Positions 44,881-57,900 are shown, numbered from the stretch's first letter. The stretch: 64,000 nt of DNA from Sphagnum compactum (GCA_965153455.1 OZ234502.1:62001-126000), one strand, 5' to 3'. Numbers and translations are program-made. The notes: generated by a model from the sequence alone, not told the origin.

Positions 44881-46139
44881 ACGGCGAATATGCAAACATG
44901 TACATCATGCTAAAATGGTGTAAGAAACAAAATGACAAGATTTTTTTTTGTGTTCTTCCATTTTTGTCAACAAAATCGGAAACAAAAAAACCCTAAATTT
45001 TTTTTATGGCATGTCGTGATAAAAAAGTAATTTGTGATTCCACGATCTAAGGTGGGGGGGGGAAATGAAGAAAAAAATAATATGATGATGTGACATGTTA
45101 TTCCACGTCATATTAATTTGGGACCTCGTATATCCATGTCATAATTTTTTAATTAAAAATTATCTATCGCAACAAACAATTGTGCAAAACGACTTTAAAA
45201 CATTTCATTAAAAATGTCTTAATCAACTATTTTTTTTTACCAAAATCATACAAGTTGCATATTAGTCAATTTTGTCCTATTTCACTAAAAACCTAATGAA
45301 TTTGTGTAGTGAAAAAAGACAAAATTTCTTCTTGTGTTTGACCACTTTTGTGGCTTTCCAACAACACTAATATATTTTTGCTTGGACGACAACCACGAGA
45401 TTTGAGAAAAACAGTGTGCGTAATAGTAAAACAATATATAATATGATGATCTAGGTCAAAAAACAAACTTAATTTCTAGAAAAGAAGAGAACTTGCACAC
45501 ATTGCTAATTAACACTTGGATCCTTAATAGTGCCGAACTCCAACAATCAATACTAAAAACCACTAATGGTCAATTCCCTTTTTTGTGATGTGCCACGTTA
45601 TATGATGACGTGGCACGTTATTCCACATCATATTAACTTGGAATTTCATATATCCATGTCATAATTTTTTGATTAAAATTTATCTAGTGTAACATGCAAT
45701 TATCCAAAACGACTTTACAACATTTCATTAAAAATGTCTAATCAAGTAGTAGGCGCCAAGTTTATTATTATGAATGTTTATGATGCCACACTAGAGAAAT
45801 TACAAAAATAATCCCTAATTTTTTCCCCATTTTTTCTTGGTGTATGAATAAAAATAATCCATGCTAAAAAAAAGGGATTAAAATTAAAAATTTATAAGTA
45901 TTACTATTATTATGAAAAATTATCAATATTTTATACTTTTTTTTTAAAAACATGGTTTATCAATTTATGTAAGCTTATTTTGTTACAAGTTTATGTTTAA
46001 ATATTAAGAGATGAATATTAAATTTTGTTTTAAAAAAAATGAATGAATTATAAATGGTGATCCGCACAAATGTAATTAAAGTTTACAAGAGATGATGAGC
46101 ATTTCCCCCGCACCCCTCCCCACCCCCCCCCCCCAAAAA

Positions 46140-46310
46140 GCCTAATAATCCTGTAAAATATCTAGGATTTTAGTTAATATTTTAATCCTAACCTTGTAAA
46201 ATGTCTACGATTTTAGTTAATATTTTAAGCCTAACCCTATAAAATATCTAGGATTTTGTTAATATTTTAAGCCTAACCCTATACAAAATCTAGGATTTTT
46301 TTAAATATTT
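46140..46310. repeat. About 44-bp tandem repeat, four units, next to C- and G-runs
   Basis: The unit CCTGTAAAATATCTAGGATT followed by TTAGTTAATATTTTAA repeats at about 46150, 46195, 46238 and 46279. It is flanked by a long C run (46110-46134) and a long G run (46335-46354). Confidence 0.75.
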
Positions 46311-47443
46311 TAATTTTGTTGGGGTTGTAAGAGAAGGGGGGGGGGGGGGGGGGGAGGGGTATTGATTAAAATGACCTGACAATAATGCAGAAATAATAAA
46401 AATATCTCTGTTATTTGGAAGGCTTGGATATCTAACGGATATTATTATGTTGCAAGATATTTTTTTAATAATGACATCGATGATTTTTTTTTAAATCAGT
46501 TTTTTAATCTTCTTCAAGATCATCCATAACAAAATTTAGCCAAGTTTTGGCTATAAGCCATATATGGGTACAAATTTGTTAAAATATTTGTATATTTTGG
46601 TTACAAGTCCTAGAAACCATTGTACAATTATATGATTTTGAAAATATAAAAATATAAATTTAAAAAAAAAATCTTTGATGGCTTTTCTTATGTTTGTAAA
46701 ATGGTGGAAATTCATCTCAAAAATTTAATTACATCATTAATATTTATTTTAAATCTTCAAAAAAAAAGGATAAGGTTTATAATGACTTCAAAATTACAAT
46801 TAAAATCTTTTAAGTAAATTTGATATTATATTTGTTATTTGTTTAATGTTAAAATTATTGAAAGTATATTTAAATTTTTACTCATTGGGAGTAACCTTTT
46901 TCTTTGAAAATTGTGATTTCAATATTTTGACAAGTTTTTTAATTGTTAACATTTGTTTTTGAATTTGCACTATTTTCCATTCTTTTCGAATAAGAATTGC
47001 CAAGTTAAAAAAATTCGAAACCAAAAAAATATGTTGGTTATGTGAAAGGGGGGGGCAGGGAGGGATCCAACTGTTTAAACCAAAAATTTTGCCAAATTAA
47101 AATATTTTTACATTGACATATTTTATGTAATTAAAAAATTATAAAAACTTAATAAATGCACTTTTGAATTCACAAAGATTTTAGGACAATTTAAACAAAA
47201 AGATATTTGTTGATTTATTCATGAAATGTTATTTTAAGTTTTTATTTTTACATTGTAAATTTAATTTTTGTAAATTATAATAATTTGTTTGAGTACATTA
47301 TTGAATAAATTTCAAAATCACATTTTCATTTGTGGCATTTGAATACATTTTGCAAAAGAAAATGTATGTTAAAATTTGAATTTCCTAAACAATTTCATGC
47401 CAAACATGATAAACTTAAACTTTTTCATTTTTTTTCACAAGGT

Positions 47444-47550
47444 GTTGAAATGGTTTTGTGGTTAAAACATTAGTGTGTGTCCATGAGGTCTTTGGGTTCA
47501 ATCCTTGATGGATGCATGCTTTAAATGTATCTTGTACAAATGTAATTTAT
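47444..47550 (+). mobile_element. tRNA-derived SINE-like module, copy 2
   Basis: ATGGTTTTGTGGTTAAAACA and GGGTTCAATCC (47494-47504) match copy 1. The surrounding hundreds of bases also match, so this copy came with the segmental duplication and is not an independent insertion. Confidence 0.5.
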
Positions 47551-48900
47551 AAAACATATACATCATGATGAACATGCATGTACATCATGTTTAAATGGTG
47601 TAAAAAACTAAACACAAGATTTCTTCTTGTGTTTGAACATTTTTGTCAATATAATTGAAAAAAAAACTTAAAATTTCTTCACGAAATGTCGTGATAAAAA
47701 TGTAATATGTGACTCCACAATCTAGGGAGGAAAAAAAAATCAAAGAAAAAAGTTATATGATGACATCACATGCTATTTCACGTCATATTAATTTGGGACC
47801 TCGTATATCCATGTCATACAATTTTAATTAAAAATTATTTAGTGCAACATGCAATTGTCTAAAACGACTTTAAAACATTTTACTAAAAAGGTCCTAATCA
47901 ACTAATTTGTTTTTACCAAAACCAGACAAGTTGCATATTAATCAATTTTGTCTTATTTCATTAAAAACCTAGTGAATTTGTGTACTGGAAAAAGACAAGA
48001 TTTTTTCTTGTGTTTGACCATTTTTATGGTTTTTTAACAACACTAATATCTATTTGCATGGATGAAAACCATGATATTTGAGAAAAACATAGTGCATAAT
48101 AGTAAAACAATATATGAAAATGATGATCTAGGTCAAAAAATAAAAACAAATTTCATTTATAGAGAAAACAGAACTGACGCACATTGCTAATTAACACATA
48201 GATCCCTAATAGTGTCGAACTCCAACTATCAATACTAAAAACCACTAATGGTTAATTCTTTTTTTTGTGATTCCATTGAGCACATAATTGAAAAAAAAAA
48301 AAAAAAAAACTTTGAATTTTTTTAAGGCATGTCAAGATAAAAATGTAATTTGTGACTCCTTGATCTTGAGAGGGGGGGGGGACGAAGAAAAAAGTTATAT
48401 GATGATGTGGCACGTTATTCCACGTCATATTAACTTGGAACTTCATATATCCATGTCATTATTTTTTAATTAAAATTTATCTAGTGCAACATGCAATTAT
48501 CCAAAACGACTTTAAAACAAATGTTTTAATCAACTAGTCTTTTTTCACCAAAACCACACAAGTTGCGTATTAATCAATTTTTTTTCATTTCACTAAAAAC
48601 TTAGTAATTTGTGTAGTGGAAAAAGACAAGAATTCTTCTTGTGTTTGACCATTTTTGTGGTTTTTAAACAACATTAATATCTATTTGCATGGATGACAAC
48701 CACGAGATTTGAGGAAAAAATTATGCATACTAGTAAAATAATATATGAAAATGATGATCTAGGTCAAAAAACAAAAAAGAAACCCTAATTTTTAGAAAAA
48801 AAAAAAACTTGCACACATTGCTAATTAACATGTGGATCCCTAATACTGCCGAACTCCAACAATCAATATTAAAAACCACTAATGGTCAATTCCTTTTTTT

Positions 48901-49451
48901 GTGATTCCAAATTGTTTTGAAGGTTTTTTAAAAAGTGAAATGTCAATGTATTGACATTGGAAAGAAAAAACATTTGCATCCTTCTCAAGCAAAATTCATT
49001 ACTACATTAAAGTTTTATAGTAAGGACAACAAGAGCAACAAGCTTAACGAAATCTAAAATAAAAAATTCTTGTGACAAGAAGGGGTTTATAAAAAGTTGC
49101 AAGGTTTAGAAGGCATTAAAAGTCAAACCCAAATTTGTCAATTTTCTTAGCACCACTTGGAGCCTATCAATAATAAGGAATTAAAAAAGTTTCTCTTTGC
49201 TATTGTAGTCGTATTTCCATATAATTATTATGTACATAAGTACGTATCGATATATTTTTTAAACCTGCAACTCGACTTGTCTTCACACAGATTGGACGAA
49301 ATGTAATGTATTTTAAGTTTAAAAGCACTTTCAACTTATTGGAACAAAAACATTGAACCTCACAAAACATGCATACATGGGTGAACATGGAACATAATCT
49401 TGAATGCATGCATGTTGTTGACCACACACATTAATGGCCTTCATTACCCAT
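48901..49451. other. 3' flank of the P450 gene
   Basis: AT-rich; probably includes the 3' UTR of the - strand P450 gene near 49451. No other gene seen. Confidence 0.5.
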
Positions 49452-51096
49452 CTAAGTAAATTGCTTGTATGTTTGGGATGATAGACGAGGCTTTGCGATT
49501 GCAACTAGAGGTTCATCTTTTGGACAAAGTGCTCCAAAGGTCTCCATCATGTTCATGTCCTCAAGTTGAATGCCTGGTTGTGGAGACCAATCAAACGCAT
49601 GAAGAATTGTTGCAAGACCATATTGCACCATGTGTTGCGCAAGATCCAAACCAGGGCATCGTCTACGACCTGATCCAAATGGTAGTAGACTATAACTCGA
49701 CCCTCCAACATTGATATCGGAATTGGAAAATCGATCAGGATCAAACTCTAAAGGTTTTTTCCATACTTTCGAATCACGACCAATCGCCCATATATTCACT
49801 ATCACAGTTGTGTTTGCAGGAATTTTGTAGTTCAAAATCTGAACATCTTTAGTACTAAGGTGAGGGACTCCTAAGGGAAGTGGAGGGTGTAAACGAAAGT
49901 TTTCTTTGATGATGGCATGTAAGTAAGGTAAATTGGGAAGATCTGACATAAGCACTGGCCTTGTCCTACCCACGACTGTATCGAGTTCTTCTTGTGCCCT
50001 CTTCATAATTTTAGGATGGCGAATGAGTTCTGTTAATGCCCACTCCATGGTGATTGCAGATGAGTCCGTTCCTCCTCCAATCAGATCCTGTAACGAAAAA
50101 AACAAACGATGCATGAACCAAATTAGATATACACAATAGAATGTTGATAAACATATTGGGAATGTAAAACACAAATGTTGCAAAAATATATTGATTACAA
50201 TGGTGTGTACGTACCGTCAAAACTCCCATTATTGATCTGTCATCAAGTTTTCCATCATAACTCAACAAAGTTTCAACAAAATCTGTCACAGTGGAGTCAG
50301 TGACAAATTGTTTTCCATTCCGATACTCGTTCAAAATTATGGAAAGACCATTTTTTGCTCGATTTTGTATGTGCTTCAATTGTCTTTCAATGCCTTGCAC
50401 ATCAAATGGCTTCAAAATTGGTATGAGATCGCCAATGTTAAATTTACCTCCTATTTCCCCCAGCTCTATAACACAATCAACGAGACCATCAAATTCCTTT
50501 CCTAGAAAGCAATCTAATTTTTCACAATATTTTCCAAACAACATGCGACAAATGTTATTGCTAGTTAATTCATGGAAAATAGCCCTCATTTTCATGGGTT
50601 TCCCTTCTTGATTGTGTTTGGCAATGTTCTCCACCATACGTGCCACCCCTTCTTGACGCCCAGGTTCAAAAGTTTTGAGTCTTGCTTGTGTGAAGAGTTG
50701 CGTAACACATATCTTGCGTAATAGGCGCCAATTGTCTCCGTATGGTTGGAAGACAATATCAGAAAACTCAAAACCTCCATATTTACCTATGGTTGAAAAA
50801 GGTCTGGACGCAAAGTCTGCATCATGGGTCTTCAACACCTCCGAAGCCATCTCGCCATTCGAAATTACAATGTGATTCACATATCCCAAGCGTAAGAACA
50901 TTATCGGCCCATATTTCTTTGCAAGCTCTTCCATGGAACGTTGAGGTAGTTTGCTCAAATAAAACAAAGATCCAACTATAGGCCAGTTGGGTGGACCAGG
51001 GGGTCGAGATGTCCTACCTGGAATGAGCCATGCAAGATAGAGTAACACACTGATTGTCCCCACAACAAACAACCAAAAATTGGACAAATATTCCAT
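49452..51096 (-). CDS. A-type cytochrome P450 (CYP71 clan), two exons
   Basis: Exon 1 is 51096-50215 (294 aa), intron 50214-50088 (127 bp, G|GTACGT ... TTACAG), exon 2 is 50087-49452 (211 aa): 505 aa, normal for the family. Residues 5-25 form a membrane anchor, followed by the proline hinge PPGPPNWP (32-39). The oxygen-binding I-helix is GGGTDSS (298-304), the ExxR motif ENFR (356-359), the PERF-like PDRF (411-414), and the haem loop FGSGRRRCPG with Cys438. The intron sits just before the I-helix, the usual place in A-type P450s, and is phase 0. P450s of this clan are ER-bound monooxygenases using NADPH-P450 reductase, mostly in phenylpropanoid, flavonoid or other specialised metabolism; the substrate cannot be read from the sequence. 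All core motifs are intact and no stop or frameshift is seen. Single P450 with no biosynthetic neighbours. Confidence 0.92.
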
Positions 51097-51300
51097 GTCT
51101 AAGTTGAAATTTTTGTGGAAGATTATGCAACTACAACTAGCAACTTGAACTATGGTTTCCTTCTATGCCCTTCTAATAGGAGGTCATGAAGAAGGTGCTT
51201 GTGCAAGACTAGCTTTTATAAAACATTCATGTTGCACAAGATTAGACCATGATTTATTAAGTAGTACATGAACTTTTGTCAGCAAGACAATTGGGTTTTT
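51097..51300 (-). promoter_or_regulatory. Core promoter and leader of the P450 gene
   Basis: The - strand carries TTTTATAAAAG at about 51223-51213, a good TATA box about 120 bp before the ATG, predicting a leader of roughly 90 nt. Confidence 0.55.
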
Positions 51301-52440
51301 CAACACCGGAAGGAAGGATATCATCTTACATTATTTGTGCATGTTTTATACTATCTAGGACGATGTACAAAAACTATCATGTAGTATGCTTTGACATTGC
51401 TTTGACATTGCATTGACAAAAACCATGCATGATGCGATGAATGCGAATTACCCAATATTATACAAAGTTTATTCAATTCTCTTTGTGCATGTTTTGAAAA
51501 TATTTAGGATGATGCATAGAAACCCGCATTTGACACTTGCATGATGCAAAAAGTGAGAATTGTGCAATATCATACACAATTATGTTATGTTAGTGTGATC
51601 AATAGCCTCGTGATGTAAGGAAAAGAAATAGAAGTCTTTGGAAACTTTCATGCAATGGAAAAACGAACCTTTCCACATGGCCCTATGATTAAGTGTGGTG
51701 AGCAAATTTTTATCACTCCCAACAAAGATGTGTTGAGTACTCGAATCAAGTAATAAAACCATACTTGAAACCTTTATTTTCAAAATCATAACCAAGTTTT
51801 AGGTATTGACTTCTAAAGGGTTAAATTTTAACTATATTTTGACATGTCCTTTTGAAATGTAAATTTTCTTTGTTCGCCAAAATCTTTATTTTTCCTTAAA
51901 AAGCACTGTTTTTAAAAGATCTGAAATTGAGTTTTTGTTCATGTGGACTTTATGGACTTTGTTTTGGGATTGCCAAATTGCATGTACAATAGAAGATGAC
52001 ATTAATACTTTTTCAATGTACAGGTTTTGACTAATGGGCTAGGTTTAGGAGAGTTCATAATTGCATGAGCATTTGACACTCAAATATTATAATAATGACA
52101 TTCTAGAAAGTAACAATCACATCGATTTCAACATTGTAATATCTGCCAATAGCCAGCCACTATATATAAAATACCTAGACCAACGATGTATTGCAGGTTA
52201 GATTAAAATAAGACTAAATTAAGATACTTTAATTTAATATATGGAACCCATATATTTAATAAGATTAGAGGGTAAAATAATCCCTTAAAAATTTGACGAC
52301 CATACTTAGGATCAGAGTGGCACACAAGACAACCTCTTGGTTTCTCAGAAAATATCAAGTGGCACCCTTTGTCACCATCACGCACTACCCATCGTTGATC
52401 CCTGCAAAGTAATGTACAAAAGTACCAATCAAAAGTCTTT
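51301..52440. other. Intergenic DNA upstream of the P450 gene
   Basis: AT-rich, no gene seen. A partial internal similarity exists: the phrase TTGTGCATGTTTT.AAAATAT.TAGGATGATG occurs at about 51336 and 51481. Confidence 0.45.
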
Positions 52441-52679
52441 ACAATAAAAAGTCATTGCTGTCGTCTTTACAAATTTCCTGCTCATGTAGCCATGTCATGA
52501 CTATGTCAGTTCTTTAGTCCCAACATCCATGTCTTCGAAAATTTGTCGGAAGTGGCACAAGCTTGTACGTATGGTTCCTAAACAACCAAAAATTCAAGCT
52601 CAAAATGGTCAATGTACTTGTTGTTGTTTAGCCATGTTGTGAATCCATATGGCAATTCTTAGCTCTGGTGACTAAAGTC

Positions 52680-53330
52680 ATTTAGTGATCCCATGACTAT
52701 GTCAATTCTTAGCCCCCTTCCCCTGCCCTTCCACCCGTGGGTTGGAACAATTGTTGGAAGTCACACAAGCAACAAAAGTTTTAAAGGCCAGATTGGTCAA
52801 TCTACGATCTACCTAGTCAATTGGTATAGTCATGACTATGCCACTTCTTAAGGTCCCCCACCATGTGTTGAAAATTTTGTTGGCAATGACACAAGCTTGT
52901 AGTATAGTGATGCCATGACTATGTCAATTCTTAGCCCCCTACCACCCCCCACCCATGGGTTGAATATATTGTTGGAAGTCACACAAGCAACAAAAGTTTT
53001 AAAGGACAAATTGATCAATCTACGATATGCCTGATCAGTTCGTATAGTCATGACTATGCCACTTCTTAGGGTCCCCCCTCTCTCCCCCATGTGTTGTGAA
53101 AATTGTTGGATATGACACAAGCTTGTAGTAAAGTCATTTAGTGATGCCATGACTATGTCGATTCTTAGCCCCCCCCCTCCAATCCATGGGTTGAAAAAAT
53201 TGTTGGAAGGCACACAAGCAACAATAGTTTTAACCGACTATGTACCTAGTCGGTTACTGAAGTCATGACTATGCCACTTCTTAGGGTCCCTCCCCCCCCC
53301 CCCGCCCCCCCATGTTCCTTAATGAAAATG
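52680..53330. repeat. About 235-bp tandem repeat, roughly three units
   Basis: Each unit has GATGCCATGACTATGTCAAT, TTCTTAGCCCCC, CCATGGGTTGAA, TTGTTGGAAGTCACACAAGC, AACAAAAGTTTTAAAGG, then TAGTCATGACTATGCCACTT and CTTAGGGTCCC. Units start near 52680, 52910 and 53145; a partial relative reaches back to about 52490. Confidence 0.8.
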
Positions 53331-53344
53331 CAAGTTCCCATGTT

Positions 53345-54060
53345 GGGGAACATTGATCATTCCTCCATGGCTACCACATGTCTTTCATGGGAATGCATGA
53401 CCCATATTGGGGAACATTGAACGTTTTCACATGGGAACTTTGTGTGTCTTCATGGGAACATGCATTCCCATGTTGAGGACCATTGAATGTTCCCACATTG
53501 GTATGTCATGTCCCTTCATTGGAATGGATGTTCCCTTGCTGGGGAGCATTAAACATTCCCACATTGGAACCCCATGTCCCCTCACAAGAATGTGCATTCC
53601 CCATGTTGGGGAACATCGAACATTCTTACACGGGAAATCCATGTTCCTTCATGGGAACATGCATTCCCATGTTGGGGAACATTGAACATTACCACGTGGG
53701 CATCCCATGTTCTTTCATGGGAATGTGTGTTCCCATATTGGAAAACACTCTAGAATACATGGCATTCGGAATGCATGTTCCTATGTGGGAAAGTCAAATG
53801 TTCTTCAAGAACATGTCCCTTCATGGGAACCCATGTTCCCATGTTGGGAAGATTGAGTGTTTTTCACTATGTTACCCCATGTTTCCTCATGGGAATCATG
53901 TTCCATTGATGGGGAACACTAAGTTAAGTTTCCCATTGGGAATGTGTTATCCCACATGGGAACATGTGTTTTGTTATTTCGACGCACCAATGTGTGTTCT
54001 TACATGTTTCCAAACATGAGGTATATGTGTTTCCATATTTGCCTTGGGAATTTTGGGCCA
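53345..54060. repeat. 66-bp minisatellite, about ten units, self-complementary
   Basis: GGGGAACATTGAA-like starts occur at 53345, 53409, 53475, 53541, 53608, 53674 and 53740, i.e. steps of about 66 bp, then decay. Words such as CATGGGAAC and GTTCCCATG occur on both strands within each unit, so single strands can fold. Because 66 is a multiple of 3, open frames run through it on both strands; I take these as artefacts. Confidence 0.85.
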
Positions 54061-54489
54061 GAGGTGCCTATTAATGTTGGCTGGTTACTTACATTGTAGG
54101 GTAAACTTCAAGATACCAATAAAGCATATCCAATAAAAATTTCCAACGAACATATATGCATTGAAATTTTTTAGCAATTTATTTGTAACATCAAATATAT
54201 TACATGTAGGAATGCATGTTCCTACATGGGTGAAACAGAGTAAGCTGGGTGATCTGATTGGCCCTACCCTCATCATCTCTCATGACAATCATAACCTCTT
54301 CCTCTTCTTCTTCTTCTTCTTTTTCTTTGCATAAATCATCCAGGCAGGGAATGATTATGAAATTTTCATGCATGGAGAGGAGGGTTATATGTTTTTTCAT
54401 CCATCTATAAGGGAAGTTATGAAAATAATTCATCCACTCACATCAGGGTTATGTGGTTACTTTCGAACCTCTGAACAGAAGGTTATGTC
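54061..54489. other. Spacer with a CTT microsatellite
   Basis: A CTTCTTCTT run at about 54299-54327. A short relative of the minisatellite (GGAATGCATGTTCCTACATG) at 54210. No gene. Confidence 0.5.
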
Positions 54490-54908
54490 TGGTAACCAAA
54501 CAGTGGACCAGTATCCCACAAACGGACCATGAAGGATGGATGATAAGTGGTCAGGAAACAATTTTCTGTTGGGTTCCAATTCACTAGCTAACCATGGTGG
54601 TTAGCTCAGTTGCTTTTTTTTTTCTTAAATTACCTACTAACAACTTGCTAACCGTCATGGTTAGTAAGTTGTTAGGAGGTAGGTAGTAAAACCAGCACTT
54701 ACCTTTGTATAACTTATAAACCCTCTAGTTACCTAGTAGTTACCTATTTTCTTACCTATCTACCTATAATATATGAGACCTATTTTCCTACAGAATTGGT
54801 TACCAAGGTGAAACCAAGTATTAACTCAGTTGAGAGGTTCATCCACAACTGGGTAATAACAGGCATCCAGTGGATGGTGCTCTGGTGGGTCCTGGTTCAC
54901 TGTGGCCA
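54490..54908 (-). mobile_element. MITE of the 7666 family, reverse orientation
   Basis: Contains in reverse order the same modules as the copy at 7666: CCAACAGAAAA complement, ACTAGCTAACCATGGTGG, TAGGTAGGTAGTAA-type runs, AGAATTGGTTACCAAGGTGA, and the terminal repeat as GGTGGGTCCTGGTTCACTGT then GGCCA. The left terminal repeat near 54490 is degenerate. Slightly longer (419 bp) because of a local duplication of the CCATGGTTAG palindrome. Confidence 0.75.
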
Positions 54909-54910
54909 CA

Positions 54911-54955
54911 AGCCCAGGTTTAGGGTTTTAGGGTTTAGGGTTTAAACCTGGGGCT
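54911..54955. repeat. Short interstitial telomere-type repeat in a hairpin
   Basis: TTTAGGG, TTTTAGGG, TTTAGGG and a final TTT (54919-54943) make three plant-type telomere units. They are bracketed by AGCCCAGGTTT (54911-54921) and AAACCTGGGGCT (54944-54955), near-perfect inverted arms, and abut the MITE end. Confidence 0.75.
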
Positions 54956-54960
54956 TGGCC

Positions 54961-57900
54961 TAAAGGCGTTGCTTTAGTGATTCTCTAAGAGAGAGAATGC
55001 ACCTTAGGGCCCTATTATTCTATGTTGCAATGGGTGTGGTTTTTTCTGGCTAAATTTAGCCAGTTAGTGATTTTTTTTCAAAATGGATATAAATATGTGC
55101 TTTTCTTGGTTTTCTAGTTGTCAAATTTTTCTTTTATTTTCAAAAAATTGAAATTTTTTCCAGATTTCTGTTGAATTTTGGCATGTAATAAAAAATGTGA
55201 AGGATGCTTAAACTTTGTTTACTTTCATATCCTTCTTATCAGAAAATTTAGCTAAATTGTTTTATGGATGATGGTCACTTCAACTACATAAAAAAAATGA
55301 AAATAAATTTAAAAATTACAAAATTAAAACACCAGCATGGCTATAGGAATAGGTGAAGATGGGTTAATGCAATGCATTGTGCAATTAATAGGAGGGGATT
55401 TAGGATCTCCTCATCATATATGTAGGTACTCTTGAAGAAGGTCAAGAAGAGCCAAGAAAATGCCTTCCTTCACTCCCTTTTTCTTTCCTTTTTTTCTCAA
55501 TAAAAACAAGAGAAAACTCTAGGCCATCCAGAAATGGTGCCTGAAGTAAGGTGGGACAGAAGTTTCTAGTGTTGCTTCAAGGCCCCTTCCAAAGAAACTT
55601 TCACAAAGAGTGGAAAACTATGACTTGCTCTCCAACCCATCCCAAAAAAATGTACAAAACTTGGAGAAATTTCCTAAGTGTATTTGGGGGCCACCTTACT
55701 TACATCCATGGATATCCCACTTAAAAAAGAGGAGGGATAATATTCTACCTAGTCTAAAAAATGGGTGAGATCTTCCATTGTATATAATAATCTTAGCAAT
55801 ATGGGACTTGTAGGTACTACCTTTTCCAAGGGGCCTATGTCATAGGTATTCAAATTTTGCAACAAGATGAATCACTACAATTCTTCTTGCTTTTCAAGTT
55901 CCTTATCCCACCTTAAATTTTCATGTGGTTTTACTTCCTTTAGACAAATGAAGTTCCTTATCCCACCTTAAATTTTCATGTGGTTTTACTTCCTTTAGAC
56001 AAATGATTGGAATTATCTCCATGATGACTTCTTTTTGTAACCATTCGTTACCAACACCTTCAAACCCATGTTTTTTTTTTGGGCAAAATTTTGTCATTTA
56101 CTTGGAATTTTTTTTGAAAGATTTCTTTTTTCATTGTAAATTCAACTAATTTTTTGTTCAATTTTTCCAAAATTTTAATAGCAAATAAATGGGGGGAAAA
56201 AAACATTGTTTTAAACATCATCAACAAAATAACTTGCTGAAATAATTTCCAACAAACTCTCCCATCACAACAACTTTCTCCATCTCCTATTTTGTCTTCT
56301 CCTTCCCATTCAAACTTTAACCAAAGTTGAACTAAAACTAGATATGCAAATCCATTTTCAAGTTCCTTCAATTCAAAAGGACAATTACATCTAACTAATT
56401 TCTAATTTGCACAACACTCCCACAAATCACCTTAGTCCCTCTTTTTATTGTTTTCTTTTTCAAAATTTCAAATAGCAAATACAAATTTAGTAAGTCAATC
56501 CTTTCCAAATTTTCTTCCAAATAACCCTTTATAACTCTGTATAACCCTAAACCCAAAAAGAACCTCCAAAAACAAAAGTACTCATCACATACCTTTTTAT
56601 GTGCTTCCCAATGTTTCTTTTTTTTTTTCACCCTCTCGTTTCTTTGTCCCATTTGTCTTCTTCTCTTAATAAATGTGTTTGTTTCTATTTTTCTCCTAAA
56701 CAACATATTGCCTTCCAAATTTTCCTCCTTACTCCTTTATGATTCCAACTTTCTTCTTTGTTTATTTTAAACTCTCAAAATGCACAAAAACCACAAAAAG
56801 GGAAGAAAAGAACCAAGCTTTATAGAAAAAAAAATTAAAAAGTTAGGTTGAATAATTTCAAAATGGAATTACCTAAACCTAACAAGTGTTTTCATCCTAA
56901 TGCACCATCTATTCCTTGATCTACTAATCATCACACTTATTATACATACCAATGCTGTTATGTTCTAAGCAAGTGAACATGACGAAGTTTTCTAAAATAT
57001 TTTGTTGACATGAATGAAATATTCATGGAATATTTTGTGCCACGTGGGACAAAATATTCAATGATGTGGATGAATATTTTACCACATGGTCATGGATGAG
57101 AATTGTTAATGGATGAACTTTTTGGATGAAAGTTGTTATTAAATGAAAATCTTGGATGAAAGATGATAATGGATGAAACTTATGGGTGAAAGTCAGACAT
57201 TGAAGTTGGGTGGCAAAGGTTTTGGTTGGTTAATTTCAATGTGAAGTAGGTGTGAACACTATATTGACCAATCATTTTCAAAAGTACTTTTAATTTATTT
57301 TTATAGTACCAAAGTTGTTCAAATTTTGTATGTAACCTACCATAAACTAAATGCAATGACATGTTTTTAAAATATTTTTACTTAAAGATGTTTTTAATCT
57401 ACTTTTTTCTTGTGTTTACATAAAAAATTATTTCATTTAAAGACTAGACCCGGGTGGACTACCTTTTTTGTTTACTTTAGCTTGTTGGCACCCTCGTAAG
57501 ATAAATACCTCCCACTTTCATAAATCTTATTAGGTTTTTCTTCATGAAATTGTTGTTACAAGACATTTGCAAGGGAGGAAGTTGGATTTTGAAGGAGGTT
57601 CAATGGCATCATCTAAAAAGACACCAATTACCATTGAAAGAAAGGTATTCAAATGTCAAAAAAACTACCATTTTGTTGTTACTTGCAAGATGCAAACATT
57701 ATGGGGGATGCTATCACAATAGGTTTCAAAAACGCATGTTGTCATCTTTTGTTATTCATTTCATTTATGGTTGAATGAAAGTAAGAAGAGAATTGAGATA
57801 TTTCTAAAACACAACCTAACAATTTCAACAATATTTAGATGCATGAAGATTAATACTATTTTGATTTTCCACTAAAAATATTTTGCATGGTAGAAGACTA

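Larger units (their letters stand above)
41761..48900. repeat. Diverged segmental duplications in AT-rich DNA
   Basis: A long segment is repeated in direct orientation: TTATTATTATGAATGTTTAT at 41761 recurs at 45763, and the phrase AAAATGGTGGAAATTCA..TTACATCATTAATATTTATTT recurs near 42318, 43549 and 46700. A second module (ATGATGACGTGGCACGTTAT-like, ending AACTCCAACAATCAATACTA and AAAAACCACTAATGG) recurs near 45100-45580, 47760-48257 and 48400-48893. The approximate order is a-a-b then a-b-b, with unit lengths of about 4 and 2.7-3 kb. Aligned copies also share G-runs. No genes. Confidence 0.7.

Noticed and set aside
53407-54019. 92- and 178-codon frames with internal repeats, a possible novel repeat protein
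   Set aside because: Explained by a 66-bp minisatellite whose period is a multiple of three; open on both strands and decaying along its length.
56060-56718. Two 103-107 codon - strand frames
   Set aside because: Lys/Phe-rich products of AT-rich DNA, with no domain, promoter or splice evidence.
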